From Yoonia tamlensis (GTDB lineage Bacteria; Pseudomonadota; Alphaproteobacteria; Rhodobacterales; Rhodobacteraceae): 64,000 nt of DNA. The stretch lies in assembly GCF_900115105.1 (NCBI RefSeq), contig NZ_FOYP01000003.1:62001-126000 (forward strand), in the 5' to 3' direction. The notes under the pieces are model-generated. The model was not told where the DNA came from. It was given only the letters and a program-made list of their open reading frames with translations, and did not search any database. Of the stretch, positions 17,504-25,621 are shown one piece after another. Position 1 is the stretch's first letter, and each line of letters starts with the position of its first letter. Position numbers and translations under genes: made by a program.

Positions 17504-17991
17504 AAATCTACGGCGTGGTTGGCTATAAGAACGCGGGCAAAACGGGGCTGATGGAACGGCTCGTGACGGAAATCAGCGGGCGGGGCTTGCGCGTGTCTAC
17601 TATCAAACATGCGCATCACAGTTTTGACGTCGATCAGCCAGACAAGGACAGCTACCGCCACCGCAAGGCGGGCGCGCAGCAGGTGCTTTTGGCATCAAAA
17701 TCGCGCTGGGCATTGATGACGGAATTGCGCGTGCAGCCGGAACCACCCTTGGCCGATTTGCTGGCGCAGCTCGCGCCCGTCGATCTTGTCCTGATCGAAG
17801 GCTACAAGCGCGGCGATCACCCAAAGGTCGAAGCCTACCGCGCTGCCGCAGGTAACCCGCTGATCGCGCCCGATGATCCGACCGTTCGCGCGGTCGCCGC
17901 AGATATGCCCCTGACTATCGACCGGCAGCTTTTTGATCTCGATGATACAAAAGCCATCGCCGATTTCATCCTCACCGAGGTAAGGCTATGA
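17500..17991 (+). CDS. mobB: Molybdopterin-guanine dinucleotide biosynthesis adaptor MobB
   Basis: GTP-binding accessory protein of MGD synthesis. The 163 residues have a Walker A motif at the N-terminus (VGYKNAGKTGLMERL, about 6-20), IKHAHHSFDVDQPDKDSYRH near 35, and VDLVLIEGYKRGDHPKVE near 90, the MobB fingerprint. ATGA overlaps with both mobA and the moeA fusion show tight coupling. Confidence 0.93.
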   Translation: MKIYGVVGYKNAGKTGLMERLVTEISGRGLRVSTIKHAHHSFDVDQPDKDSYRHRKAGAQQVLLASKSRWALMTELRVQPEPPLADLLAQLAPVDLVLIEGYKRGDHPKVEAYRAAAGNPLIAPDDPTVRAVAADMPLTIDRQLFDLDDTKAIADFILTEVRL

Positions 17992-20072
17992 AATTCGACC
18001 GCGTTGTCACCGTGGATTGGTCCGGCGGCAATGACCGCGGTGCCACCCCCAAAAAAGACGCGATCTGGGCAGCAATCGGCAGTGGTGGCGCAGCGCAGGA
18101 CCCCGTCTATCTGCGCAACCGGCAGGTCGCCGAACGCTGGCTGATCGATACATTAACCGACCTGCGCGACCAAGGCCTGCGGGTTCTGGTGACCTTCGAT
18201 CTGTGCTTTGCCTACCCTGACGGCTTTGCCACGCAGCTGATCGGGTCAGAGGATACGCTCGCGCTTTGGGACTGGTTTGCAGCGCGCGTCGAGGATGCAC
18301 CGGATGCCAACAACCGCTTTGATCTTGCCGCGCAAATCAATGCGCAATTCCTCGGCACGGGACCGTTTTGGTTCAACGGATTGCAGCGCGATATTGCGGG
18401 CCTGCCGCGCAAGGGTAACGCCCGCAAAGACCACGGGTTGCCCGAAAAACGCAGCGCCGATTTGGCGGTCGCGGGCAGCTTTTCACCTTGGCAATTGGCG
18501 GGCGCTGGCGCGGTTGGGGGGCAGGTCATCATGGGCCTGCCCACCCTATCGCGGCTGAGGCACCACTTTGGCGCTGACCTTTGTGTCTGGCCGTTTCAAC
18601 CAGTGGACGCGCAGATCGTCTTGGCGGAAACCTATTTCTCGCAGCTGCCCGACCTGATTGACGCGTCGCGCGATACCATCAAGGACGCGGCGCAGGTTAT
18701 GCTTTATGCGCGCGCGTTTTCGGCGCTATCCCCTGACAAAATGGCCGCATTGATGGATATCGACGCAACGCCAGAAGGCTGGGTGCTTGGCGCGGGACGC
18801 GCGGAAATATTGCGCGCGGCCCTACCCCCGCCATCGCTGCGCAATGATTGTTTTGCCATGCCGCAAGGCGTGCATTGGACACCAGTCGACACAGCGCTTG
18901 CGCATTTGCGCAGCCATCTTGGCCCCGTCACACAAACCCAATATCTGCCGATTGCGCAGGCCGCAAACCGGATATTAGCCGCCGACGTGCAAGCTGCGCG
19001 CGCGCACCCGCCTGCGCCCAATTCTGCTGTTGACGGCTATGGTTTTGCGGGGCCAATGCCGGAAGGGCCGCAAAACCTGTCGCTTGTTGCGGGGCGGTCG
19101 GCGGCGGGGCAACCCTATTCGCATCCGGTGCCCGCAGGCAGCGCGATCCGCATTTTGACGGGGGCCAACCTGCCCCAAGGGGTCGACACCGTGATTTTGC
19201 AAGAAGACGTGCAACTTGCCGCAAACAATATCCGGTTCAACGGCCCGCTAAAGCGCGGCGCAAACGCGCGTGATGCGGGCGAAGATATGCGCAAAGGCGA
19301 TGTGATCCTGACACTGGGGCGCAGAATAACCCCCGCAGATATCGGCACGATGGCCGCCGCCGGCGTGGGGCAGGTGTCTGTGCATAAACGCTTGGCTGTG
19401 GGCATTTTATCAACCGGGGATGAATTACGCGACCCGGGCACAACTGCTGATGACGGGCAGATTTTTGACGCCAACCGCCCCATGCTTTGCGCGTTGGTGG
19501 CTGGATGGGGCCATGCGGTTGTTGATCTGGGTCGCGCGCCCGATAACCGCGCCAAGCTGCGCAATATTCTTGATGATGCGGCGAAGCGCTGCGATGTGAT
19601 TATCAGCTCTGGCGGGGCTTCTGCGGGGGATGAGGACCATATGTCGGCGCTGCTGGAAGGCACCGGATCATTTGCGCTTTGGCGGATCGCGATGAAACCG
19701 GGGCGGCCTTTGGCGCTCGGGCTTTGGGGGGATCGGCCGGTGATCGGCCTGCCCGGCAATCCCGTCGCGGCAATGGTTTGCGCGCTGGTCTTTGCGCGGC
19801 CGGCGCTGCGCCAACTGGCAGGCGGAACATGGGCGCAGACCGAAGGCTATTTGCTGCCTGCAGCATTTGAAAAATCCAAAAAAGCGGGCCGCCGCGAATA
19901 TCTGCGCGCACGGGTTGATGACGGCAAGGTACATGTGTTCCCTTCCGAAGGATCAGGGCGGGTTTCGGGATTAAGTTGGGCGACAGGGCTTGTCGAATTG
20001 GACGATCCCGCGCAAAAGGTCAGCCCGGGCGATTTGGTTCGGTTCATCCCTTTCGGAAACTATGCGCTATGA
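17988..20072 (+). CDS. moeA: Molybdopterin molybdenumtransferase MoeA with extra N-terminal domain
   Basis: A two-part protein of 694 residues. Residues about 296-694 are MoeA, which inserts molybdate into adenylylated molybdopterin: SAVDGYGF at 346-353, ILSTGDELRDPG, IISSGGASAGDEDHM and GLPGNPVAAMVCALVF are its motifs, and this part has the usual MoeA length of about 400 residues. Residues 1-285 are a separate domain opening VVTVDWSGGNDRG with further acidic residues (FDLCF near 70); the opening resembles DUF429-type RNase H-like proteins, but the function is unknown. Coupled by ATGA to mobB and to the GNAT gene behind. Confidence 0.9.
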   Translation: MKFDRVVTVDWSGGNDRGATPKKDAIWAAIGSGGAAQDPVYLRNRQVAERWLIDTLTDLRDQGLRVLVTFDLCFAYPDGFATQLIGSEDTLALWDWFAARVEDAPDANNRFDLAAQINAQFLGTGPFWFNGLQRDIAGLPRKGNARKDHGLPEKRSADLAVAGSFSPWQLAGAGAVGGQVIMGLPTLSRLRHHFGADLCVWPFQPVDAQIVLAETYFSQLPDLIDASRDTIKDAAQVMLYARAFSALSPDKMAALMDIDATPEGWVLGAGRAEILRAALPPPSLRNDCFAMPQGVHWTPVDTALAHLRSHLGPVTQTQYLPIAQAANRILAADVQAARAHPPAPNSAVDGYGFAGPMPEGPQNLSLVAGRSAAGQPYSHPVPAGSAIRILTGANLPQGVDTVILQEDVQLAANNIRFNGPLKRGANARDAGEDMRKGDVILTLGRRITPADIGTMAAAGVGQVSVHKRLAVGILSTGDELRDPGTTADDGQIFDANRPMLCALVAGWGHAVVDLGRAPDNRAKLRNILDDAAKRCDVIISSGGASAGDEDHMSALLEGTGSFALWRIAMKPGRPLALGLWGDRPVIGLPGNPVAAMVCALVFARPALRQLAGGTWAQTEGYLLPAAFEKSKKAGRREYLRARVDDGKVHVFPSEGSGRVSGLSWATGLVELDDPAQKVSPGDLVRFIPFGNYAL

Positions 20073-20647
20073 AAATTACTGTGGGTATCCCCGACGCCAG
20101 CCGTGGCGAGGCCGCCGCCCTTTATTGGGAGGCATTCGGCAAAAAACTCGGGTTTACGATGGGGCCAAAATATCGCGCGCTGATCTATATTAACCGGGTG
20201 ATGCGGTCGGATCACGGAATTTGCGCGCATGATGCCCAAGGGCGGCTTATCGGGGTGGCCGGGTTCAAGACGGCACAAGGCGCGCTTGTCGGCGGCACTT
20301 TCACCGATATTCGCAGGGTTTACGGCTGGGTCGGGGCCGCGATCCGGGTTTGGCTGATGGGTGCGCTGGAACGCGGCACGGAAAATGAGCGGTTCTTGAT
20401 GGACGGGCTGTTTGTCGCGCACGAGGCGCGCGGCAAGGGGGTCGGCACCGCGCTGTTGAATGAAATCAGCGCCGAGGCCAAGCGGCGCGGTTACCGCCAG
20501 ATACGGCTGGATGTGGTCGATACCAATCCGCGTGCCCGCGCGCTTTATTTGCAAGAAGGGTTCCGCGAACTGGAAACCCATAAAATGGGGCTTTTGCGCT
20601 ATATCTTTGGGTTCAACGCGGCCACGATCATGGTCCGCGACGTCTAG
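20069..20647 (+). CDS. GNAT family N-acetyltransferase
   Basis: Predicted acetyltransferase of 192 residues. The acetyl-CoA loop reads EARGKGVGTALL near residue 117, and RLDVVDTNPRARALYLQEGF near 150 is the typical end of the fold. The ATG overlaps the moeA TGA, so it is the last gene of the mob/moe operon; the substrate is unknown and a role in Mo-cofactor metabolism is not implied by the family. Stop overlaps the convergent mbfA stop by 4 nt. Confidence 0.85.
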   Translation: MKITVGIPDASRGEAAALYWEAFGKKLGFTMGPKYRALIYINRVMRSDHGICAHDAQGRLIGVAGFKTAQGALVGGTFTDIRRVYGWVGAAIRVWLMGALERGTENERFLMDGLFVAHEARGKGVGTALLNEISAEAKRRGYRQIRLDVVDTNPRARALYLQEGFRELETHKMGLLRYIFGFNAATIMVRDV

Positions 20648-21621
20648 CCCGACCCAATCAGCGCCCCTGCGGCAAACACCAAGGCACCGCCAAGCACGAC
20701 CTGAAATGTCGCCCGCCAAAATGGGGTGTTCATATAACGGTTTTGGATCCACGCGATGGCCCAGAGTTCAACAAACACAACGATCAACGCGATGATTGTG
20801 GCGGTCCAGAAATCAGGGATCAGATAGGGCATCGCATGGCCCAGCCCGCCAAGCGTTGTCATCACACCCGCCGCGATGCCGCGTTTGATCGGCGAACCGC
20901 GCCCCGAAAGCTGCCCGTCGTCCGACGCGGCCTCGGTAAAGCCCATCGAAATGCCCGCGCCCACCGATGCGGCAAGCCCGACCAAAAAAGTGGTCCATGT
21001 GTCTTGGGTTGCAAAGGCCACGGCAAAAATCGGGGCCAACGTCGACACCGAGCCATCCATTAGCCCCGCAAGTCCCGGCTGCACCCATGTCAGCACAAAC
21101 TGGCGGTGGGCGGCGGTTTCTTCGGCGGTTTTTTCGGCGTCACCCAAATGTTCTTCGGTCAGTGTATCGGCGGTACCTGCATGTCCGGCTTCAGCGGCGG
21201 CCAGATCACCCAACAGTTTGCGCGTTGCCGCATCACCGGTTTTTGATGCGGCCATCAGGTAGAACCGTTCGGCATCGCGTTCCATCTGCGCGGCTTGATC
21301 GCGGATACGTTCAAGCCCCAGATTTTCGACCAGCCAGACTGGGCTGCGCGCGTAAAACCCCGACACATGTTCGCGCCGGATCAGCGGAATCACATCGCCG
21401 AACCGTGCCTTGTGCAAGTCAACCAACTGGCGGCGATGCACGTCTTCTTCGGCGGCCATGCCATCAAACACCGCAGCAGAGGCAGGATAATCCGCACGCA
21501 GGTGGCTGGCATAGCTGCGGTAGATGCGCGCGTCGTCCTCCTCTGATGAAATCGCAAGCGCGAGTATTTCTTGTTCTGACAAATCCTTAAAACGACGGCG
21601 GCTGGCAATTCCGGGGATCAT
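20644..21621 (-). CDS. mbfA: Membrane-bound ferritin-like iron exporter MbfA
   Basis: Inner-membrane iron exporter of 325 residues. The N-terminal ferritin/rubrerythrin-like part (about 1-165) has repeated Glu/His metal ligands (SSEEDDARIY, AAEEDVHRRQL, ERDAERFYLMA, AAEAGHAGT). The C-terminal part (about 175-325) is a VIT1/CCC1-type membrane domain (QPGLAGLMDGSVSTLAP). In Bradyrhizobium and Agrobacterium MbfA is repressed by Irr under low iron (established). A perfect palindrome of Irr-box type lies 12 bp upstream of the start, fitting that control here. Confidence 0.92.
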   Translation of the reverse strand: MIPGIASRRRFKDLSEQEILALAISSEEDDARIYRSYASHLRADYPASAAVFDGMAAEEDVHRRQLVDLHKARFGDVIPLIRREHVSGFYARSPVWLVENLGLERIRDQAAQMERDAERFYLMAASKTGDAATRKLLGDLAAAEAGHAGTADTLTEEHLGDAEKTAEETAAHRQFVLTWVQPGLAGLMDGSVSTLAPIFAVAFATQDTWTTFLVGLAASVGAGISMGFTEAASDDGQLSGRGSPIKRGIAAGVMTTLGGLGHAMPYLIPDFWTATIIALIVVFVELWAIAWIQNRYMNTPFWRATFQVVLGGALVFAAGALIGSG

Positions 21622-21632
21622 CGCGGGGCTCC

Positions 21633-21653
21633 AAATTAGAATGATTCTAATTT
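21633..21653. promoter_or_regulatory. Irr-box (ICE) type palindrome upstream of mbfA
   Basis: Perfect 21-bp palindrome with arms AAATTAGAAT/ATTCTAATTT around a single G. Its core TTAGAATGATTCTAA matches the ICE pattern TTAGAA-N3-TTCTAA recognised by Irr in alphaproteobacteria, and it sits 12 bp before the mbfA ATG, where binding would block transcription. Confidence 0.75.
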
Positions 21654-21683
21654 ATTCTTCAAATTCGTGCAGTCAACAGTAAA

Positions 21684-21700
21684 AACTGAACAGGTCGGTT
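21684..21700. promoter_or_regulatory. TetR-type operator 1
   Basis: AACTGAACAGGTCGGTT, 17 bp, also part of a wider inverted repeat (AAACTGAAC at 21683-21691 and GTTCAGTTT at 21698-21706). It matches the site just upstream of the tetR gene at 16 of 17 positions. Lies between mbfA and the small exported-protein gene. Confidence 0.65.
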
Positions 21701-21720
21701 CAGTTTCTACTTGAAATATA

Positions 21721-21737
21721 AACTAAACAGTTTAGTT
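21721..21737. promoter_or_regulatory. TetR-type operator 2
   Basis: AACTAAACAGTTTAGTT, a perfect palindrome with a central A, centred 38 bp before the ATG of the small exported-protein gene. It has the same AACTrAACAG start and GTT end as operators 1 and 3. Confidence 0.65.
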
Positions 21738-21766
21738 CTATTTTGTATTCAAAATTGGAGACCACA

Positions 21767-21952
21767 ATGTACCGCACAGCCCTTGCCATTATCATTGCCA
21801 CAACATTTGCCGCGCCTGCCTTTGCGCAATCCTATGCGGTGAACCTGCCCCTGCTGACCTACCCGTCCAAACCCGCAGCACCTGTCGTGGATCAATCCTG
21901 CGTTGACCTGATCCGGCTTGATACAGCGGCCTGCCCTGCCCCCGCAAAATAG
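21767..21952 (+). CDS. Small exported protein of unknown function
   Basis: Protein of 61 residues. A clear Sec signal peptide (MYRTALAIIIATTFAAPAFA, cleavage after AFA) leaves a mature peptide of about 40 residues with two cysteines (DQSCVDLI and TAACPAPAK). No family recognised. The ATG at 21767 has TTGGAG six bases upstream and is preferred over the one eight codons earlier. Two operator-like sites lie upstream and a third lies between its stop and the tetR start, so it is probably regulated by that TetR protein (inference). Confidence 0.7.
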   Translation: MYRTALAIIIATTFAAPAFAQSYAVNLPLLTYPSKPAAPVVDQSCVDLIRLDTAACPAPAK

Positions 21953-21978
21953 GGGCAGCGTGACGTCACACTTGCCTG

Positions 21979-21995
21979 AACTGAACAGGTCAGTT
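21979..21995. promoter_or_regulatory. TetR-type operator 3
   Basis: AACTGAACAGGTCAGTT, imperfect palindrome centred about 40 bp upstream of the tetR start codon, suggesting autoregulation. Same 17-bp pattern as 21684-21700 and 21721-21737. Confidence 0.65.
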
Positions 21996-22027
21996 TATGG
22001 TAGAGGTCCCCAAGAGGAGCGACCCCC

Positions 22028-22645
22028 ATGCCCGACGGCGCCATTGAACCCAAAAAAGGCCGCAAATTCGATCAAGTGCTTGCAGGTGCGCGATCGGTGT
22101 TTTTGGCGGACGGGTTCGAAGGTGCCTCTGTCGATGAAATCGCCAAGGCTGCGGGGGTCTCGAAGGCCACGCTATATAGCTATTTCCCTGACAAACGCTT
22201 TCTATTCCTCGAAGTGTGCAAGGCCGAATGCTGCACGCAGGCGGATCGCGCGATCGAAACAATCGACATGAACGCGCCAGTCGCCGAAGTGCTGTATCAC
22301 GCCGCCCGCGAAATCGGGGATTTCATAACATCCGAATTCGGCATGCGTATTTTTCGGGTTTGCGTCGGTGAAGGTGGCCGGTTTCCCGAACTTGGCCGCC
22401 AGTTCTATGAAAGCGGCCCGATGCTGGTACGTGACCGCATGGTCGCGTATTTTGACCTCGCAATAGCGAATGGCGATCTGGTCATCGAAGACCGCGCGCT
22501 TGCCGCTGACCAATTCAACGAACTCTGCCGCGCCGACCTGTTCCCGCGTATGATGTTCAGCATTGATGACAGCTTTACAGATGCCGAAAAGCACCGGATC
22601 GCCAAAGGCGCGGTGGATGTGTTTTTGGCGCGCTATGGGGTTTAG
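22028..22645 (+). CDS. TetR/AcrR family transcriptional regulator
   Basis: Repressor-type protein of 205 residues. The N-terminal HTH reads VDEIAKAAGVSKATLYSYF (about 37-55); the C-terminal ligand/dimer domain includes FGMRIFRVCVGEGGRFPELG and an FPRMMFSIDD segment. AAGAGGAG lies directly ahead of the ATG. Three copies of a 17-bp operator-like site upstream make autoregulation and control of the small exported protein likely; similar TetR genes often sit next to efflux genes, but none is adjacent here. Stop overlaps the convergent NYN gene by 4 nt. Confidence 0.9.
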   Translation: MPDGAIEPKKGRKFDQVLAGARSVFLADGFEGASVDEIAKAAGVSKATLYSYFPDKRFLFLEVCKAECCTQADRAIETIDMNAPVAEVLYHAAREIGDFITSEFGMRIFRVCVGEGGRFPELGRQFYESGPMLVRDRMVAYFDLAIANGDLVIEDRALAADQFNELCRADLFPRMMFSIDDSFTDAEKHRIAKGAVDVFLARYGV

Positions 22646-23394
22646 CGCCTTCGCCGAATCTCGGCATCGCATCCGTCTTGTTTCCGTATTTCAAATGCGC
22701 CCGTTTTTGTGACAAGTTCACTTAGCGTTTTATGACCATAGTTGCGTGGATCAAAATCTGGATTGGCACGAACTATTACATTTCCAACATGCCCAAGCTG
22801 ATACCAAGTGAGTTCTGGATCAATACTTTTCATTGCCTTCAAAACCAATGGCACCGCCTTCGTTTGCGGCATCATATTTGCAGTTCCTGCGGTTCCATTC
22901 GAGGTTGGCGAATTTTGTATCGCGCTCGCCGAAGCCTGACTGACACAATCGCCGTCATCGCCTAACGTTTCGAGATAAAGAAACCGGTTGCAAGCGTTTC
23001 GGAATGCCTCATTAGTATTTTGATCTCCAATACCATAGACATCCGACCCATCCTCTCTAAGTTTGCTCGCAAGACGAGTAAAATCGCTATCCGAGCTAAC
23101 AATTACAAACCCATTGAATCGTCCCGTATGGAAAAGTTCCATCGCATCAATCGCCAGCGCCATATCCGACGAGTTTTTCCTAGCCGTATATGCTGGCGTA
23201 TCCACTGGTTGAATTGCATATTTGCTAAACAATTTACGCCACCCATCAAGGTGTGAGCTTGTGGAGTCGCCATAAATACGGCGCACCGCAGCTTCGCCAA
23301 ATGAAGCGAGCTCCTCGAAAATGGCGGTTGCATGCTTTGCTGGTACATTGTCGCCATCAATCAACACCGCCAAAAGCGGCTTGTCATTCGCCAT
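22642..23394 (-). CDS. NYN domain and OST-HTH/LOTUS domain protein
   Basis: Predicted ribonuclease of 250 residues of the LabA/DUF88 kind. The N-terminal NYN (PIN-like) domain has its acidic residues in AVLIDGDN (Asp13, Asp15), SSDMALAIDAM and VIVSSDSDFTRLA. A Ser/Thr/Asn-rich linker follows, then a C-terminal OST-HTH/LOTUS module (TWYQLGHVGNVIVRANPDFD, YGHKTLSELVTKTGAFEIRK), an RNA-binding fold. Base composition is visibly more AT-rich than the neighbours, which suggests horizontal transfer. ATG at 23394 is chosen over a TTG 16 codons upstream that would overlap frmA. Confidence 0.88.
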   Translation of the reverse strand: MANDKPLLAVLIDGDNVPAKHATAIFEELASFGEAAVRRIYGDSTSSHLDGWRKLFSKYAIQPVDTPAYTARKNSSDMALAIDAMELFHTGRFNGFVIVSSDSDFTRLASKLREDGSDVYGIGDQNTNEAFRNACNRFLYLETLGDDGDCVSQASASAIQNSPTSNGTAGTANMMPQTKAVPLVLKAMKSIDPELTWYQLGHVGNVIVRANPDFDPRNYGHKTLSELVTKTGAFEIRKQDGCDAEIRRRR

Positions 23395-23428
23395 AATCAA
23401 ATCTCGCGCTAAGGTAGTCTTACGAGTG

Positions 23429-24541
23429 TTAGTATTCAACAACCGCCCTAATTGATTTGCCGGCGTGCATCAACTCAAAGCCTTCATTGATGTCTTCAAG
23501 TTTCAATTTATGCGTGATCATCGGGTCGATCTCGATCTTGCCGCTCATGTACCAGTCAACGATTTTAGGCACATCGGTCCGGCCTTTTGCGCCACCAAAT
23601 GCTGTCCCGCGCCAGCTGCGGCCCGTGACCAGCTGGAACGGGCGTGTTGAAATCTCGGCGCCCGCTGGGGCGACCCCGATGATAATGCTTTCGCCCCAGC
23701 CTTTGTGCGCGGCTTCAAGCGCTGTGCGCATCACGCCCACATTGCCAGTGGCATCAAAAGTGTAATCCGCGCCGCCGCCGGTCAGTTCAACCAGATGGGC
23801 GACCAGATCGCCGTCAACTTTGGACGGGTTCACAAAATCGGTCATGCCAAAGTGACGGCCCATTTCTTCTTTGCCATCATTCATATCGACACCGACGATC
23901 TGATCCGCACCCGCAAGCCGCAGGCCTTGAAGCACGTTCAGGCCAATGCCGCCAAGCCCGAACACAATCGCGCGGCTGCCGATTTCGACCTTGGCCGTGT
24001 TAATAACCGCCCCGATTCCCGTGGTCACGCCGCAGCCGATATAGCAAATCTTGTCAAACGGCGCGTCCTTACGCACCTTGGCCAGCGCGATTTCAGGCAC
24101 AACCGTGTGGTTGGCAAAGGTCGAACAGCCCATGTAGTGATGGATCGGCGTGCCATCCAGCATCGAAAACCGTGTCGATCCGTCGGGCAAAAGCCCAGCG
24201 CCTTGGGTGGATCGGATTTTCTGGCACAGGTTCGTTTTCGGGTTCAGACAATATTCGCATTCGCGGCATTCAGGCGTGTAAAGCGGGATCACGTGATCGC
24301 CAACTTCCAATGTGGTCACACCTTCGCCGACTTCAATCACAACACCAGCGCCCTCGTGGCCCAGAATTGCGGGAAAAATGCCCTCGGGATCATCACCAGA
24401 GCGGGTGAATTCATCCGTATGGCACAGGCCTGTTGCCTTTATTTCAACCAGAACCTCGCCCGCGCGCGGGCCTTCTAGGTTCACTTCCATGACTTCAAGC
24501 GGTTGCCCCGCTGCCATTGCCACTGCTGCACGTGTTCGCAT
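23429..24541 (-). CDS. frmA: S-(hydroxymethyl)glutathione dehydrogenase, class III alcohol dehydrogenase
   Basis: Zinc enzyme that oxidises S-hydroxymethylglutathione, the formaldehyde-glutathione adduct, to S-formylglutathione with NAD. The 370 residues have catalytic-zinc ligands in GLCHTDEFTRSG and LGHEGAG, the structural-zinc motif CRECEYCLNPKTNLC near 96-110, and the NAD fold VFGLGGIGLNVLQG near 195. The next enzyme FghA is encoded at 36351-37181. The start at 24541 (MRTRAAVAM) fits the family; a 71-codon upstream extension would overlap the divergent lipoprotein gene. Confidence 0.95.
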   Translation of the reverse strand: MRTRAAVAMAAGQPLEVMEVNLEGPRAGEVLVEIKATGLCHTDEFTRSGDDPEGIFPAILGHEGAGVVIEVGEGVTTLEVGDHVIPLYTPECRECEYCLNPKTNLCQKIRSTQGAGLLPDGSTRFSMLDGTPIHHYMGCSTFANHTVVPEIALAKVRKDAPFDKICYIGCGVTTGIGAVINTAKVEIGSRAIVFGLGGIGLNVLQGLRLAGADQIVGVDMNDGKEEMGRHFGMTDFVNPSKVDGDLVAHLVELTGGGADYTFDATGNVGVMRTALEAAHKGWGESIIIGVAPAGAEISTRPFQLVTGRSWRGTAFGGAKGRTDVPKIVDWYMSGKIEIDPMITHKLKLEDINEGFELMHAGKSIRAVVEY

Positions 24542-24649
24542 TTTCCAACTCCCTTTGCTTGCGACAACGATCTGCGAAAATTGCCGGAACTGCAACGCTG
24601 CGATTGTTTCGGCTTGCACGGGCTTGGCCAATTGCCGCATGATCCCGCT

Positions 24650-24913
24650 ATGAAATATGCCCTGCCTTTCCTGATGCTTTGCGCCTGCGCATCCACGCTG
24701 CCGGACCTGCCTGCGGTCCAAGACGACACTTGTGGCGCAAACCAACGCGCGCATTTGATTGGGCGGGACGCCACCGCCTTGGAACGGGTTCTGATTTTGG
24801 GCATGGTCAGGGTCATACGGCCCGACGATATGGTCACGATGGATTTTCGTGAAGACCGCATAAATTTCAAGATCGACGCGCAGGAAAAAATTGTGGCGAT
24901 TACCTGCGGCTAA
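24650..24913 (+). CDS. I78-family peptidase inhibitor-like lipoprotein
   Basis: Protein of 87 residues. A lipoprotein signal (MKYALPFLMLCACAS, lipobox region LCAC) is followed by an I78 inhibitor domain: TCGANQRAHLIGRD, RVIRPDDMVTMDF and the C-terminal ITCG with two conserved cysteines. Members of the family inhibit serine proteases; the target here is unknown. Divergent from frmA with 108 bp between the starts. Confidence 0.85.
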   Translation: MKYALPFLMLCACASTLPDLPAVQDDTCGANQRAHLIGRDATALERVLILGMVRVIRPDDMVTMDFREDRINFKIDAQEKIVAITCG

Positions 24914-25126
24914 CGGTTTCTATCTGGAAATTATTCCCCGGCATCGCGATCGAGGTGGGGGCAATTGGCCGCGACACCGGGGTAGCAATATGCTATGCGA
25001 AACGCTTGCACGCGGTTGTGGCCCGAATAGGTAAGACCTGTGCTGGCCCTGCGGCGATATTACGGCGCTAGCAAGGCGCGAATCATCAGGGCTTGATTTT
25101 GATCCCTATCGGCGCGACGATTTGTT

Positions 25127-25462
25127 ATGACACCACATAGCCCCGACACATCACTGCAGCCGCCGCAGATCGCATTTCACCGCACAGAACTAAGCGTCAT
25201 ATTGGGGCTGTACGGCCGCATGGTCGCCGCGGGGGAATGGCGCGACTATGGCATTTCCTGCCTGCGTGAAATGGCTGTTTTTTCAGTTTTCAGACGTGCA
25301 GCCGAACACCCGTTATACCGGATCGAAAAACACCCAAAGCTGCGCCTGCGGCAGGGCCAATATGCGGTGATCGGCATGGACGGGCAGGTGCTCAAGCGCG
25401 GGCATGACCTGCGACAGGTGTTGCGGGTACTGGAACGGAAATTGATCCGTGTGGTCGATTAG
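25127..25462 (+). CDS. DUF2794 domain protein
   Basis: Soluble protein of 111 residues of the DUF2794 family, function unknown: FHRTELSVILGLYGRMVAAG near residue 17, WRDYGISCLREMAVFSVFRR near 38, and a C-terminal basic part. Family members are widespread in alphaproteobacteria. The 213 bp before it back to the lipoprotein gene hold no gene that I can see. Confidence 0.85.
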   Translation: MTPHSPDTSLQPPQIAFHRTELSVILGLYGRMVAAGEWRDYGISCLREMAVFSVFRRAAEHPLYRIEKHPKLRLRQGQYAVIGMDGQVLKRGHDLRQVLRVLERKLIRVVD

Positions 25463-25468
25463 ATATAC

Positions 25469-25485
25469 CTGACTAAAAATGTCGG
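25469..25485. promoter_or_regulatory. Candidate Iron-Rhodo-box upstream of hemP
   Basis: CTGACTAAAAATGTCGG lies about 140 bp upstream of hemP. It resembles the iron-responsive motif described for Rhodobacterales and attributed to IscR. The consensus is quoted from memory, so this is a candidate only. Confidence 0.4.
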
Positions 25486-25621
25486 ATTGACTCACCCTTG
25501 CGTTTTTGACTAGATTGCAAAGCATCAAGCCACCTGTTCGCGTGACAGCCAGCCAATTCAACAATCCAACGGCCAAAGGCAACCAATCGCTTTTGCCCCG
25601 TGTCACCGTAAGGACCAAAAC

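Noticed and set aside
23705..24478. Open frame of 257 residues on the plus strand
   Set aside because: Antisense to frmA, with low-complexity His/Arg-rich product typical of a shadow frame in GC-rich DNA.
24914..25126. Possible small gene in the 213-bp gap before the DUF2794 gene
   Set aside because: No frame with start, ribosome binding site and sensible product; I see only promoter-like sequence.
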